A DNA stretch of 64,000 nt. It comes from Gp6-AA40 sp036274155 (lineage in GTDB: Bacteria > Acidobacteriota > Vicinamibacteria > Vicinamibacterales > UBA2999). Below, in pieces: positions 48,181 to 56,314 of this stretch (position 1 is its first letter; each line of letters starts with the position of its first letter). Both the position numbers and the translations under genes were made by a program. The notes below the pieces were generated by a model. It was not told the DNA's origin, made no database searches, and saw only the letters and a program-made list of their open reading frames with translations. The stretch spans positions 1 to 64,000 of the forward strand of contig DASUGH010000103.1 in the NCBI GenBank assembly GCA_036274155.1, given 5' to 3'.

Positions 48181-48666
48181 TCAGGCGACGTGCGCGGCAG
48201 GCGACGGCGCCGCTGCCGCCACGGGCTTACGCTCTGTTGCCTCGAGCAGCCTCCGGATGTACTGCAGCCGTTCGGTGCGCTCGGGACCGATGACGTAAAT
48301 CTCGTACACGACCGCCTTCAGTGTGGCGATGAGAAGGTTCAGGGTGTTCGCGGTCAGCTTGGCGGTGTCCCGGGCCGTCGCATCACCGAGCTGAGTGAGC
48401 ACCGTCACGAGAATCTGCGGCAGGCCGGGAGTTTTCTCGGCCAGCGATCGGACTCTGGCCTCATGGGTGGCGCCTTCGGTTCTCTCCTGCTTGAGCAGCG
48501 CTTCGACGGCGCGCTGCGCGCACGCCGTACCACCGGTGAAGAAGCTGTTTGCCACACAGCCGTCGGCTTCGACGAGCAGATCTCTCACCAGCGGTGGAAT
48601 GCGATCGTCGGGCGTCAGGAACGGGGCCGACGCGGCGGGCCTGCCGGCGTCATTCAGTTTGCTCAT
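48181..48666 (-). CDS. Unknown helical protein (DUF4145-like)
   Basis: The 161-residue protein is almost all helical. FFTGGTACAQRAVEALLKQE, PGLPQILVTVLTQLGD, and ANTLNLLIATLKAVVYEIYVI resemble the DUF4145 pattern (an aromatic-x5-RxAxE(A/R)LL helix and closing hydrophobic helices), a domain seen in restriction-linked and orphan proteins. The match is from memory and weak. It is transcribed alone and shares the terminator at 48127. The tail is Ala/Pro-rich. Confidence 0.6.
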   Translation of the reverse strand: MSKLNDAGRPAASAPFLTPDDRIPPLVRDLLVEADGCVANSFFTGGTACAQRAVEALLKQERTEGATHEARVRSLAEKTPGLPQILVTVLTQLGDATARDTAKLTANTLNLLIATLKAVVYEIYVIGPERTERLQYIRRLLEATERKPVAAAAPSPAAHVA

Positions 48667-48993
48667 TGCGCGTGCACTCCAGTCGGATGTCTCGTTGGTT
48701 CTACGCCCGATGATTCCACCTCAATGGCAAAGGCAGTACCTGAAGCGACCCGCAAGGAGCGGCGTCCGCAACCGTCGCACGGAGTACGGTTTCCGGTCCG
48801 CCGGCGGTGACCGGGAGGCGACGCAGACGGCCCCTGCATGCTCTGAAGCAGGCCGGAGACTTTCGAATTCGTAACGGGCGGCGCGAGTGACGAGGTGAGC
48901 CATCGCGTGCAGCCGTTTCAGTGCGCCGCAATCTCCGCAGAACCGGGCTTCGGCTCGGTACGCTCGAACGCGGGTGATACGATCCTGCCTCGA
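48667..48993. other. Intergenic region with R2 palindrome copy 3
   Basis: A 327-bp gap between divergent genes. No convincing gene or tRNA is seen. Near the 3' end, 48936-48960 reads CGCAG then AACCGGGC-TTCG-GCTCGGT, a member of the R2 palindrome family. In-frame codons upstream of the dehydrogenase ATG cross this repeat and are not part of the protein. Confidence 0.6.
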
Positions 48994-50136
48994 ATGCACG
49001 TCCGTCTCACCGACGACCAGGAACTGCTGCGCGACAGCATCCGCGAGTTCGCGGAGCGGGAGTTGCGCCCGCACGTCCGGGAGTGGGACGAGGCTCAGGA
49101 GTTCCCGCGGGAGGTCCTGGCACACTGTGCCTCGCTCGGCCTCATGGGCATTCAGTTTCCTGAGGACTACGGCGGTGCCGGCATGTCGTCGGTGGACTAC
49201 TGCATCTGCATCGAGGAGTTGGCGCGCGTCGACCCGTCCGTCTGTCTGTCGATCGCGGCGCACAACGGCCTCGGCGCCGCGCATATCGCCGCCTTCGGCA
49301 CCGAAGAGCAGAAGCGCCGCTATCTCGTGCCGCTCGCACGGGGCGAGCAGCTGGCCGCCTGGGGGCTCACCGAGGCGTCGTCGGGAAGCGATGCCGCCTC
49401 CATGCGGACGTCGGCGGTTCGCGACGGCGACAGCTGGGTGATCAACGGATCGAAGCAGTTCATCACCCACGGCCGTTCCGGTGACGTGCTGGTCGTGATG
49501 GCGGTGACCAGCCGCGCGCAGGGCAGCCGGGGCATTTCCGCATTCATCGTCGAGAAGGGGACGCCTGGCCTTCGCGCCGGAAAGAAGGAGGACAAGCTCG
49601 GGATGCGGGCCAGCGAAACGAGTGAAGTCATTCTCGAGAATTGCCGCGTCGGTCGCGCGCAGCTGCTCGGCGCGGAAGGGCATGGGTTCATCAACGCGTT
49701 GCAGGTGCTCGATGCGGGTCGAATCGGCATTGCCGCCCTGGCCGTCGGCCTGGCGCAGGGCGCATACGAGGCGGCGCGCGACTACGCGTTCGCGCGGCGG
49801 CAGTTCGGCCAGCTGATTGGGACGTTCCAGAGCATCCGCGCGAAGCTGGTCGACAACGCGACGCGAATCGAGGCAGCCAGGCTGCTGACGTATCGTGCGG
49901 CCGCAATGAAGGACGAAGGGCGCCGCACCACCCTCGAGGCGGCGATGGCGAAGCTCTATTCCAGCGAGATCGCCGTGCGCGCCGCGGAAGACGGCGTCCA
50001 GATTCATGGCGGCTACGGGTTCGTCAAGGATTATCCAGCCGAGAAATACTTTCGCGACGTGAAGCTCACGACCATCGGCGAGGGGACGAGCGAGATCCAG
50101 CGGCTGGTGATTGCCCGGCACTTCCTCGCCGGGTAA
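48994..50136 (+). CDS. Acyl-CoA dehydrogenase
   Basis: A 380-residue FAD acyl-CoA dehydrogenase of the short/branched-chain group. Signatures are AAWGLTEASSGSDAASM and RRQFGQLIGTFQSIRAKLVDNATRIEAARLL; the catalytic base is in IGEGTSEIQ (Glu363). ATG 48994 starts the family similarity. It is immediately followed by meaB and the epimerase fusion, which suggests isobutyryl-, 2-methylbutyryl- or butyryl-CoA breakdown toward propionyl-CoA. Electrons should go to ETF, which is not in the window. Confidence 0.95.
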   Translation: MHVRLTDDQELLRDSIREFAERELRPHVREWDEAQEFPREVLAHCASLGLMGIQFPEDYGGAGMSSVDYCICIEELARVDPSVCLSIAAHNGLGAAHIAAFGTEEQKRRYLVPLARGEQLAAWGLTEASSGSDAASMRTSAVRDGDSWVINGSKQFITHGRSGDVLVVMAVTSRAQGSRGISAFIVEKGTPGLRAGKKEDKLGMRASETSEVILENCRVGRAQLLGAEGHGFINALQVLDAGRIGIAALAVGLAQGAYEAARDYAFARRQFGQLIGTFQSIRAKLVDNATRIEAARLLTYRAAAMKDEGRRTTLEAAMAKLYSSEIAVRAAEDGVQIHGGYGFVKDYPAEKYFRDVKLTTIGEGTSEIQRLVIARHFLAG

Positions 50137-50145
50137 CGGCTGGGC

Positions 50146-51138
50146 ATGGCGCCATCCCGTGACCTCGTCTTCGAGCTGGCCGGCCGCGTCGTGCGCGGCG
50201 AACCGCGCAGCGTGGCGCGCGCGATCTCGCTCGTCGAAAACGAGTCGCCCGATGCGATCCCACTGATTCAACGGCTTCACGAGAAGACCGGGCGAGCGTA
50301 TCTGGTTGGCGTCACAGGTCCGCCTGGCGCCGGCAAGAGCACGCTCGTCGACCGCCTGATCACCCTCGTCCGCGGCCGTGGACTCACCGCCGGCGTCATC
50401 GCCGTGGATCCGAGCAGCCCGTTCACCGGCGGCGCCATCCTCGGCGATCGCGTTCGGATGTCGGCGCACGCGTCCGACGACGGGGTGTTCATTCGCAGCA
50501 TGGCGACCCGGGGGCATCTTGGCGGCGTGGCACGTGCGACCAGCGATGCTGTTGCCGTGCTCGACGCCTCCGGCAAGGATGTCGTCTTCGTCGAAACCGT
50601 CGGCGTCGGTCAGGACGAGGTCGACATCGTTCGCACCGCAGACGTGTCGGTGCTGGTCCTCGTGCCGGGCGCGGGTGACGACGTGCAGGCGATCAAGGCG
50701 GGTATCATGGAGATTGCAGACATCTTCGTCGTGAACAAGGCGGATCGTGATGGCAGCGAACGAGCCGCCGAAGCCGTAGGCGCCGCACTCTCGCTGCGAA
50801 CCTACGCCGCCGGCGAATGGCGCCCGCCGATCCTGAAGACGGAAGCGACGTCGGGTGCCGGGGTCGACGCGCTCTGGGCGGCCGTCGAGCAGTTTCGCGA
50901 TCGCGCCGACGACGGGCGTACGCGCCGGCGGCGCGAACGCCAGCAGGCGCATCTGCGTGATCTGCTCGTCAGGTGGTTTCTGCAACGCGCCGAGCGATCA
51001 GTGCCGAACGGCGAATGGGAGAATGCCGTGGACCGGATTCTGTCGCATGCGGCAGATCCGTATACGGTAGCCACGGAGCTCATGAGCCGGATATGCCGTT
51101 CCCCCGACGACGCTCGCGCAGAACGCACGCAGTCATGA
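50146..51138 (+). CDS. meaB: Methylmalonyl-CoA mutase-associated GTPase
   Basis: G-protein chaperone that protects and reloads the B12 mutase. The 330-residue protein has the P-loop GPPGAGKST at residues 58-66, the AVDPSSPFTGGAILGDRVRM segment typical of MeaB/ArgK, FVETVGVGQDEVDI and VVNKADRDG (NKxD). It starts 9 bp after the acyl-CoA dehydrogenase stop and is followed by the epimerase fusion; all three likely form an operon serving the mutase at 20.3 kb. Confidence 0.95.
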   Translation: MAPSRDLVFELAGRVVRGEPRSVARAISLVENESPDAIPLIQRLHEKTGRAYLVGVTGPPGAGKSTLVDRLITLVRGRGLTAGVIAVDPSSPFTGGAILGDRVRMSAHASDDGVFIRSMATRGHLGGVARATSDAVAVLDASGKDVVFVETVGVGQDEVDIVRTADVSVLVLVPGAGDDVQAIKAGIMEIADIFVVNKADRDGSERAAEAVGAALSLRTYAAGEWRPPILKTEATSGAGVDALWAAVEQFRDRADDGRTRRRRERQQAHLRDLLVRWFLQRAERSVPNGEWENAVDRILSHAADPYTVATELMSRICRSPDDARAERTQS

Positions 51139-51196
51139 GGGTTCATCGCCGTCGCCGAGCTGCCGCGGAATTCCGTCCCTCACGCAGCTAATCGTC

Positions 51197-52459
51197 ATGC
51201 GGGCCGTTCTGGATCACATCGGGATCGCCGTGCGCGACGCGCAGGAGGCGCTGGCGTTCTATCGCGACGCGCTCGGTCTTGCCGTGCACGCGCCGGAGGA
51301 CGTGCCGGCTGAAGGTGTGCGCGCGCATTTCATCCCGGTCGGTGGCCCCTCACTCGAGCTGCTCGAAGCCACGTCGCCGGCCTCGGCGATCGCCAGATTC
51401 GTCGACCGGCGCGGCCCCGGCCTGCATCACATCACGCTGCGCGTCGACGATATCCGGGCGGCGCTCGCGCATTTGAAGGCCCGGGACGTGCGTCTCGTCG
51501 ACGACGAGCCGCGTGCCGGGGCCGAAGGATCGCTGGTGGCGTTCGTCCACCCGTCTGCCGCGCACGGTGTGCTGCTCGAGTTGAAGCAGGCCCCCGTACA
51601 CCAGGCCACACTGAGCGTGTCGAAGCACCCGCTTGGCGATCTGCAGCTCTCCATCCTCCACGACGGGCCGTACCGCCTCGACGGCGGCGCCATGTTCGGT
51701 GTCGTGCCGCGCGTGTTGTGGGAACAGAAAACGGTGCCGGACGACCGTCATCGAATCCAGCTGGCGATGCGGCCGCTGCTCGTCGAGGCGTCGTGGGGCC
51801 GGATGCTCATCGACTGCGGCGCCGGGGACAAGATGGACGCCCGTCAGCGGGACATTTACGGGCTCGACCGGTCGCACGCACTCGACGAAGCGCTCGCCCA
51901 CGTGGGGCTGACGGCGGATCGCATCGATCTCGTCCTGCCGACGCACCTTCACTTCGATCACTTCGGCGGAGCGACCATGCGCGAGAACGGCAGGCTGCGG
52001 CCGCGCTTTCCGAAAGCGCAGTACGTGATCCGGTCGGCGGAGTGGGAGGACGCCACGCACCCGCACGACCGGAACCGTGCCAGCTACCTGCAGGACGACT
52101 TCGTGCCGCTGCGGGAAGCCGGGGTGACGACGTTCTTCGAGGGCGATCGCGAGATTCGCCCGGGTGTTCGGGTCGTGCGAACCGGCGGACATTCGGGGCA
52201 GCATCAGATCGTCTTCCTCGAGTCGCAGCGAAAGACGGTCGTGTTCACCGCCGACCTGATTCCAACCACCGCGCATCTTCAGGATGCGTGGGTGATGGGC
52301 TACGACCTGTTTCCGGTGGACACGGTCATGTTCAAGAAGCGCTTCATTCGCGAGGCGATCGAGCGCGAATACCTCATCGTCTTCGAGCACGATCCGCACG
52401 TGGCTGCGGGGTATATCCGTGAGGCGGATGGCAAACGCTACGTGGAGAAAGTTGCGTAG
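51197..52459 (+). CDS. Methylmalonyl-CoA epimerase fused to MBL-fold hydrolase
   Basis: One uninterrupted 420-residue ORF. Residues 1-131 are a methylmalonyl-CoA epimerase of the glyoxalase fold: LDHIGIAVRDAQEALAFYRDALGL, ending HGVLLELKQ, with His7, His78 and Glu129 as likely metal ligands. Residues 145-420 are a metallo-beta-lactamase-fold hydrolase with HLHFDH (250-255), GGHSGQH, FTADLIP and FEHDPH. The junction PVHQATLSVSKHPLG shows no stop. The MBL part resembles quorum-quenching-lactonase-type and related hydrolases. The fusion may hydrolyse a CoA thioester or lactone by-product (inference). Position after meaB supports the epimerase role. Confidence 0.9.
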   Translation: MRAVLDHIGIAVRDAQEALAFYRDALGLAVHAPEDVPAEGVRAHFIPVGGPSLELLEATSPASAIARFVDRRGPGLHHITLRVDDIRAALAHLKARDVRLVDDEPRAGAEGSLVAFVHPSAAHGVLLELKQAPVHQATLSVSKHPLGDLQLSILHDGPYRLDGGAMFGVVPRVLWEQKTVPDDRHRIQLAMRPLLVEASWGRMLIDCGAGDKMDARQRDIYGLDRSHALDEALAHVGLTADRIDLVLPTHLHFDHFGGATMRENGRLRPRFPKAQYVIRSAEWEDATHPHDRNRASYLQDDFVPLREAGVTTFFEGDREIRPGVRVVRTGGHSGQHQIVFLESQRKTVVFTADLIPTTAHLQDAWVMGYDLFPVDTVMFKKRFIREAIEREYLIVFEHDPHVAAGYIREADGKRYVEKVA

Positions 52460-52520
52460 CATCCAGCTCGGGCCGGACCGGACCGGTCGGACCTGAGATC
52501 ACAGGAGATCGAGAGTACAC

Positions 52521-53390
52521 ATGGAGAGCGCGCAGATCGGCATCATCGGTGGAAGCGGACTGTATGACATGGCGGAAGTGACCGAGCGCAGGGAAGTCGT
52601 GCTCGAGACGCCGTTCGGGCCACCCTCTGGTCCCTACGTGCTCGGAACGCTGCGCGGCCGGCGGGTGGCCTTTCTCGCGCGGCACGGCGCCGGCCACCGG
52701 CTGCTCCCGTCCGAGCTGAACTTCCGCGCCAACATCTTCGGCATGAAGAAGCTGGGAGTCGAGTACATCCTCTCGGCGAGCGCCGTCGGCAGTCTGAAGG
52801 AGGAGCTCAAGCCGCTCGACATCGTGATTCCGGATCAGTTCATCGATCGGACCCGCGGGCGGATCAGCACGTTCTTCGGGAGGGGCCTCGCCGCTCATGT
52901 CGGCTTTGCCCACCCGTTCTGCCGAATCCTGAGCGAGGTGGCGCACACGAGCGCCCGCCTGACGACCGCGACGATTCACAAGGGAGGGACGTACGTGTGC
53001 ATGGAGGGGCCGCAGTTCTCCACGCTCGCCGAGTCGCGGCTCTATCGTCAATGGGGCGCCGACATCATCGGCATGACGAACCTGCAGGAAGCGAAGCTCG
53101 CCCGTGAGGCGGAGATCTGCTACACGACGATCGCGCTGGTCACCGACTTCGACTGCTGGCACCCGGATCACGACTCGGTGACCGTCGAGATGGTGATTGC
53201 CAATCTCATCCAGAACGCGAAGACGGCGCAGCAGATCATCGCCGGCGCGGTCGAGCATCTTCCCTACGAGCGCAGCTGCGAATGCGCGACGGCGCTGAAG
53301 TACGCGTTGATCACGCGGCCGGATGCCATCCCGGACGGCGTGAAAGCCGAGCTCGCACCGATTGTCGGGAAGTATCTGGCGGTGAATTAA
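52521..53390 (+). CDS. mtnP: S-methyl-5'-thioadenosine phosphorylase
   Basis: Cleaves methylthioadenosine (or a related purine nucleoside) with phosphate to adenine and methylthioribose-1-phosphate. The 289-residue trimeric-type nucleoside phosphorylase shows IGIIGGSGLYDM, FLARHGAGHRLLPSELNFRAN, and CMEGPQFSTLAESRLYRQWGADIIGMTNLQEAKLAREAEICY. The pocket Asp pair is DFDCWH. Methionine-salvage partners are not adjacent, but purine-salvage genes follow on the other strand across the large repeat. Confidence 0.96.
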   Translation: MESAQIGIIGGSGLYDMAEVTERREVVLETPFGPPSGPYVLGTLRGRRVAFLARHGAGHRLLPSELNFRANIFGMKKLGVEYILSASAVGSLKEELKPLDIVIPDQFIDRTRGRISTFFGRGLAAHVGFAHPFCRILSEVAHTSARLTTATIHKGGTYVCMEGPQFSTLAESRLYRQWGADIIGMTNLQEAKLAREAEICYTTIALVTDFDCWHPDHDSVTVEMVIANLIQNAKTAQQIIAGAVEHLPYERSCECATALKYALITRPDAIPDGVKAELAPIVGKYLAVN

Positions 53391-53402
53391 CGGTGAACCT
53401 GG

Positions 53403-53629
53403 CGTTCCAGGTTCCACGTTCCGGGTTCCGGGTTCCTTTTGTTCAGGTTCGGGGTTCATGGTTCAGGGTTCCTGTTCTGAGTTCTGAGTTCAGGTTCTTG
53501 GTGCTGCCTGAACCTGGAACCTGGAACCTCGAACGTGGAACAGGGAACGTGGAACAGGGAACGTGGAACCCTGAACCTCGAATCTGAACTCGTACGAACT
53601 TGGAACGTGGAACCCGGAACCTGGAACGG
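53403..53629. repeat. Giant inverted heptamer array (GTTCCGG type)
   Basis: Left arm 53403-53500 is about 14 words of GTTCNNN (7 nt, a few 6 or 9). Right arm 53509-53629 is about 17 words of the complement, GGAACNN or TGAACNN. The loop is only about 8 nt (GTGCTGCC). A hairpin of about 100 bp is possible. It fills the 245-bp gap between convergent mtnP and the PfkB kinase gene. Confidence 0.95.
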
Positions 53630-53635
53630 GAGCGT

Positions 53636-54622
53636 TCATACTCCAACCATCGTCTGTATCTCGCCGCGGCTGAACTTCTGCTCGAGCCGGGCGCCCATCT
53701 GGCTGACGATGCGGGCTGCCGCGTTCGACGCGAGGTGGCCCGACTGTTTCCACGTCATCCCGTGGGTCAGCCCGTACAGGACGCCGGCCGCATACATGTC
53801 GCCGGCGCCGGTGGTATCGACCGCCGTCGTGCGGACTCCCTCGATCGGGAACACCTGGTCGCCGTGCATCAGGATGGATCCGTCAGCGCCGAGCGTGAGG
53901 GCGACGTTGGTGGCGTGCCGGTGGATCTTGCGGGCCGCCTCGATCGGATCGTGCTCGCCGGTCAGCGCCCGTGCTTCCTCGAGGTTGGCGAAGAGCAGAT
54001 CGACGGGGCCTTCGATCAGCGTCCAGAACAGATCGCGCTGCAGGTTGATCACGAACGGATCGGAGATCGTCAGCGCCACTTTCACGCCGTTCTCCTTCGC
54101 GATCTCGATCGCACGCAGCGCGGCCGCACGCGTCGTGTCGCCCGGGAAGAGATACCCCTCGACGTAGAGGTACTGGGCCTTGGCGATCTCGTGAGCGGGC
54201 AGGTCGGCCGGTGCGAGCGTGGTGGAGATGCCCAGGTGCGTCAGCATGGTGCGCTGCGCGTCGGGTGTAATCAGGATGACCGAGGTCCCGGTGGCGCCAT
54301 TGCCGGGCTTGACCGGGAGCTTCACGCCGACCTTCAGCAGATCGTCGACATAGAACCTGCCCAGATCGTCGCTGGCGGTCTTGCCGGCGTACGCGGCGGT
54401 GCCGCCGAAGTCGGCGACGCCCACGATCGTGTTGCAGGCCGAGCCGCCGGAACATCGGTGCGTCGTCCTGCCGGCGAGCGCCGCCAGCACTTCGACCTGC
54501 TTTTCCGCCTCGACGAGGGTCATCATCCCCTTTGTCACGGCAATCTGCGTCAGGAACCTGTCGTCGACCTTGAGCTGAATGTCGACAATCGCATTGCCGA
54601 CGCCAAACACGTCGTAAGCCAT
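53636..54622 (-). CDS. PfkB-family kinase (adenosine-kinase-like)
   Basis: The 328-residue ribokinase-fold enzyme has the N-terminal GVGNAIVDIQ, GGSACNTIVGVADFGG and the catalytic anion-hole motif DTTGAGDMYAAGVLYGL near residue 260. The overall sequence fits the adenosine kinase group of PfkB proteins. Neighbours mtnP and the IMPDH-family gene support a nucleoside substrate. It lies 137 bp downstream of guaB-like on the same strand. Sugar specificity is not proven. Confidence 0.9.
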   Translation of the reverse strand: MAYDVFGVGNAIVDIQLKVDDRFLTQIAVTKGMMTLVEAEKQVEVLAALAGRTTHRCSGGSACNTIVGVADFGGTAAYAGKTASDDLGRFYVDDLLKVGVKLPVKPGNGATGTSVILITPDAQRTMLTHLGISTTLAPADLPAHEIAKAQYLYVEGYLFPGDTTRAAALRAIEIAKENGVKVALTISDPFVINLQRDLFWTLIEGPVDLLFANLEEARALTGEHDPIEAARKIHRHATNVALTLGADGSILMHGDQVFPIEGVRTTAVDTTGAGDMYAAGVLYGLTHGMTWKQSGHLASNAAARIVSQMGARLEQKFSRGEIQTMVGV

Positions 54623-54759
54623 CCTGGATTCGTCCTTTCCTCAGTGATAGGTCGCGCGGATCCTGGTTGAAGCGACGCGGCGGATCCGCACTGGAACAAG
54701 GGCCGGTTGCAGAGTAATGATACCGGCCTTCGGCTCAGACGGGTTCGGATGACGCCGGG

Positions 54760-56247
54760 CTACCGGTCGAACGACTCCCGGCGCGACGAGCCGGTGAGCC
54801 GGATGACGAGCCTGTCCGGATCCCGCCGGAACGTGTCCTGGAGCTCCGACAGGCTCTTCGCGCCGCCATAGCTGATGGCCGAGCACAAGTGCTTCAGCAT
54901 GTTGCGGATCAGCGGCCGTACCGACCCGCGCGCCGGCACGCTGATCTCCATCCCTTCGGCGCCGAGCGCTTCCACGTCGGCCGACTCCGCGTCCTCGACG
55001 TCGAGGCGATCGACGATCGCCTGCAGCGAGGCCATCCCGCGGAAGACCTTGAACGACACTTTGACCGTCTTGTGAGACTCGGGAATCACCACCGGCTTCT
55101 GCACCGTGTCGCCCGGGGTTTCGAGAGTGCCGGCGAACATGCTGCCGAGCATCACCGTGTCGCCTCCGAACAGCAGCGCCTGGACAATCGCGCCGTCTCG
55201 CTTGACACCCCCGTCGGCGATGAGCGGCACGCGTCCGCCGGCTTCGTGACGGCAGGCAACGAGCGCCTCCACCTGCGGCACGCCGAAGTTGGTGTTCAAC
55301 CGTGTCGTGCAGCCGCCGCCCGGGCCGATGCCGACTTTGATGCCGTTGACGCCGCGGTCGAGCAGGAACCGAACGCCCTCGGCAGTCGCCACGTTTCCGG
55401 CAATCAGCTCGACGTCGCCGAACTGCTTCCGGAACGCCTCGATGGCTCGCGACATCACCGCCGAGTGGCCATGAGCGATGTCGATGACGATCACGTCGGC
55501 ACCGGCCCGGAGGAGCTGGGCGGCCCGTTCCAGATAGTCGCCCTTGGCGCCGATGGCGGCGCCGACGCGCAGCCGGCCGTGGTCGTCACGGGTGGCGAAG
55601 GGGAGCTGCCGTTGCTTGATCAGATCACGCGCGGTGATGAGGCCGCCAAGCGTCCCGTCGCGGCCGATGATCGGCAGTTTCTTGATCTTGTGGACGCGCA
55701 TCAGCTCTTCGGCCGCGGCTGCGTCGAGCGGCCCCTCGCTGCCGATCAGCTGCTCCCGCGGTGTCATCCGCGCCGACACCAGGGTGCCGGCGTCAGGGAC
55801 GAAACGGATGTCGCGATTGGTCAGCAGCCCTGCCACCTTTCGTTGATCGTCGACCACCACGAGCGAGCCGACACCGGTGCGCCGCATCATCTCGGCCGCC
55901 TCGCCCAGCGTGGCGGCCGGACTGATGGTGTACGGATCGGCGATGATGCCGTGCTGGCGGCGCTTGACCCGTTCGACCTCGCGGATCTGCGGCTCGATGT
56001 CGCCACTCCTGAACCCGCGATCGATGATGCCGATGCCCCCTTCCTCGGCCACGGCGATGGCCATTTCGGCGCGGGTCACCGTATCCATGTTGGCGGAGAC
56101 GATCGGCCGTTTGAGCGTCAGGCGCTCCGACAGCCGGCAGGAAAGATCGATCGCCGCCGGATCGCGCCGCTCGAGCACGCTGTACTGCGGCGTGAACAGA
56201 AAGTCGTCGAACGTGCAACCGCGAACGAAGTCGCGCAGATCTGTCAT
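54760..56247 (-). CDS. IMP dehydrogenase / GMP reductase family protein
   Basis: A 495-residue TIM-barrel enzyme with a CBS pair (about residues 98-215) in the usual IMPDH place. The catalytic loop is VGIGPGGGCTTRLN with Cys313. MLGSMFAGT and FRGMAS are typical. The flap that in classical IMPDH carries an Arg-Tyr pair before the EG(I/V)EG segment reads DRLDVEDAESADVEALGAEGME, with no RY, so it may be a GMP reductase-like relative or a diverged IMPDH. The ATG is not preceded by a Shine-Dalgarno; the mRNA reads CCTCCT there. Confidence 0.85.
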   Translation of the reverse strand: MTDLRDFVRGCTFDDFLFTPQYSVLERRDPAAIDLSCRLSERLTLKRPIVSANMDTVTRAEMAIAVAEEGGIGIIDRGFRSGDIEPQIREVERVKRRQHGIIADPYTISPAATLGEAAEMMRRTGVGSLVVVDDQRKVAGLLTNRDIRFVPDAGTLVSARMTPREQLIGSEGPLDAAAAEELMRVHKIKKLPIIGRDGTLGGLITARDLIKQRQLPFATRDDHGRLRVGAAIGAKGDYLERAAQLLRAGADVIVIDIAHGHSAVMSRAIEAFRKQFGDVELIAGNVATAEGVRFLLDRGVNGIKVGIGPGGGCTTRLNTNFGVPQVEALVACRHEAGGRVPLIADGGVKRDGAIVQALLFGGDTVMLGSMFAGTLETPGDTVQKPVVIPESHKTVKVSFKVFRGMASLQAIVDRLDVEDAESADVEALGAEGMEISVPARGSVRPLIRNMLKHLCSAISYGGAKSLSELQDTFRRDPDRLVIRLTGSSRRESFDR

Positions 56248-56314
56248 AGGAGGTCCGGAGCGAGCGGCCGGGCGAGAGCGGTTCCGCGCATAGTCTACAC
56301 GCCCGTGTTGCCAC

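Noticed and set aside
48667..48935. tRNA or small protein gene in the 327-bp gap
   Set aside because: No T-loop-like GGTTCRANYCC with a matching acceptor stem, and short frames there have no start signal or recognisable product.
48895..48993. N-terminal extension of the acyl-CoA dehydrogenase
   Set aside because: The extra 33 codons read through the R2 palindrome and similarity begins at ATG 48994.
56240..56256. Shine-Dalgarno AGGAGG beside the guaB-like start
   Set aside because: AGGAGG is on the plus strand; the mRNA of this minus-strand gene carries CCTCCT, which cannot pair with 16S rRNA.
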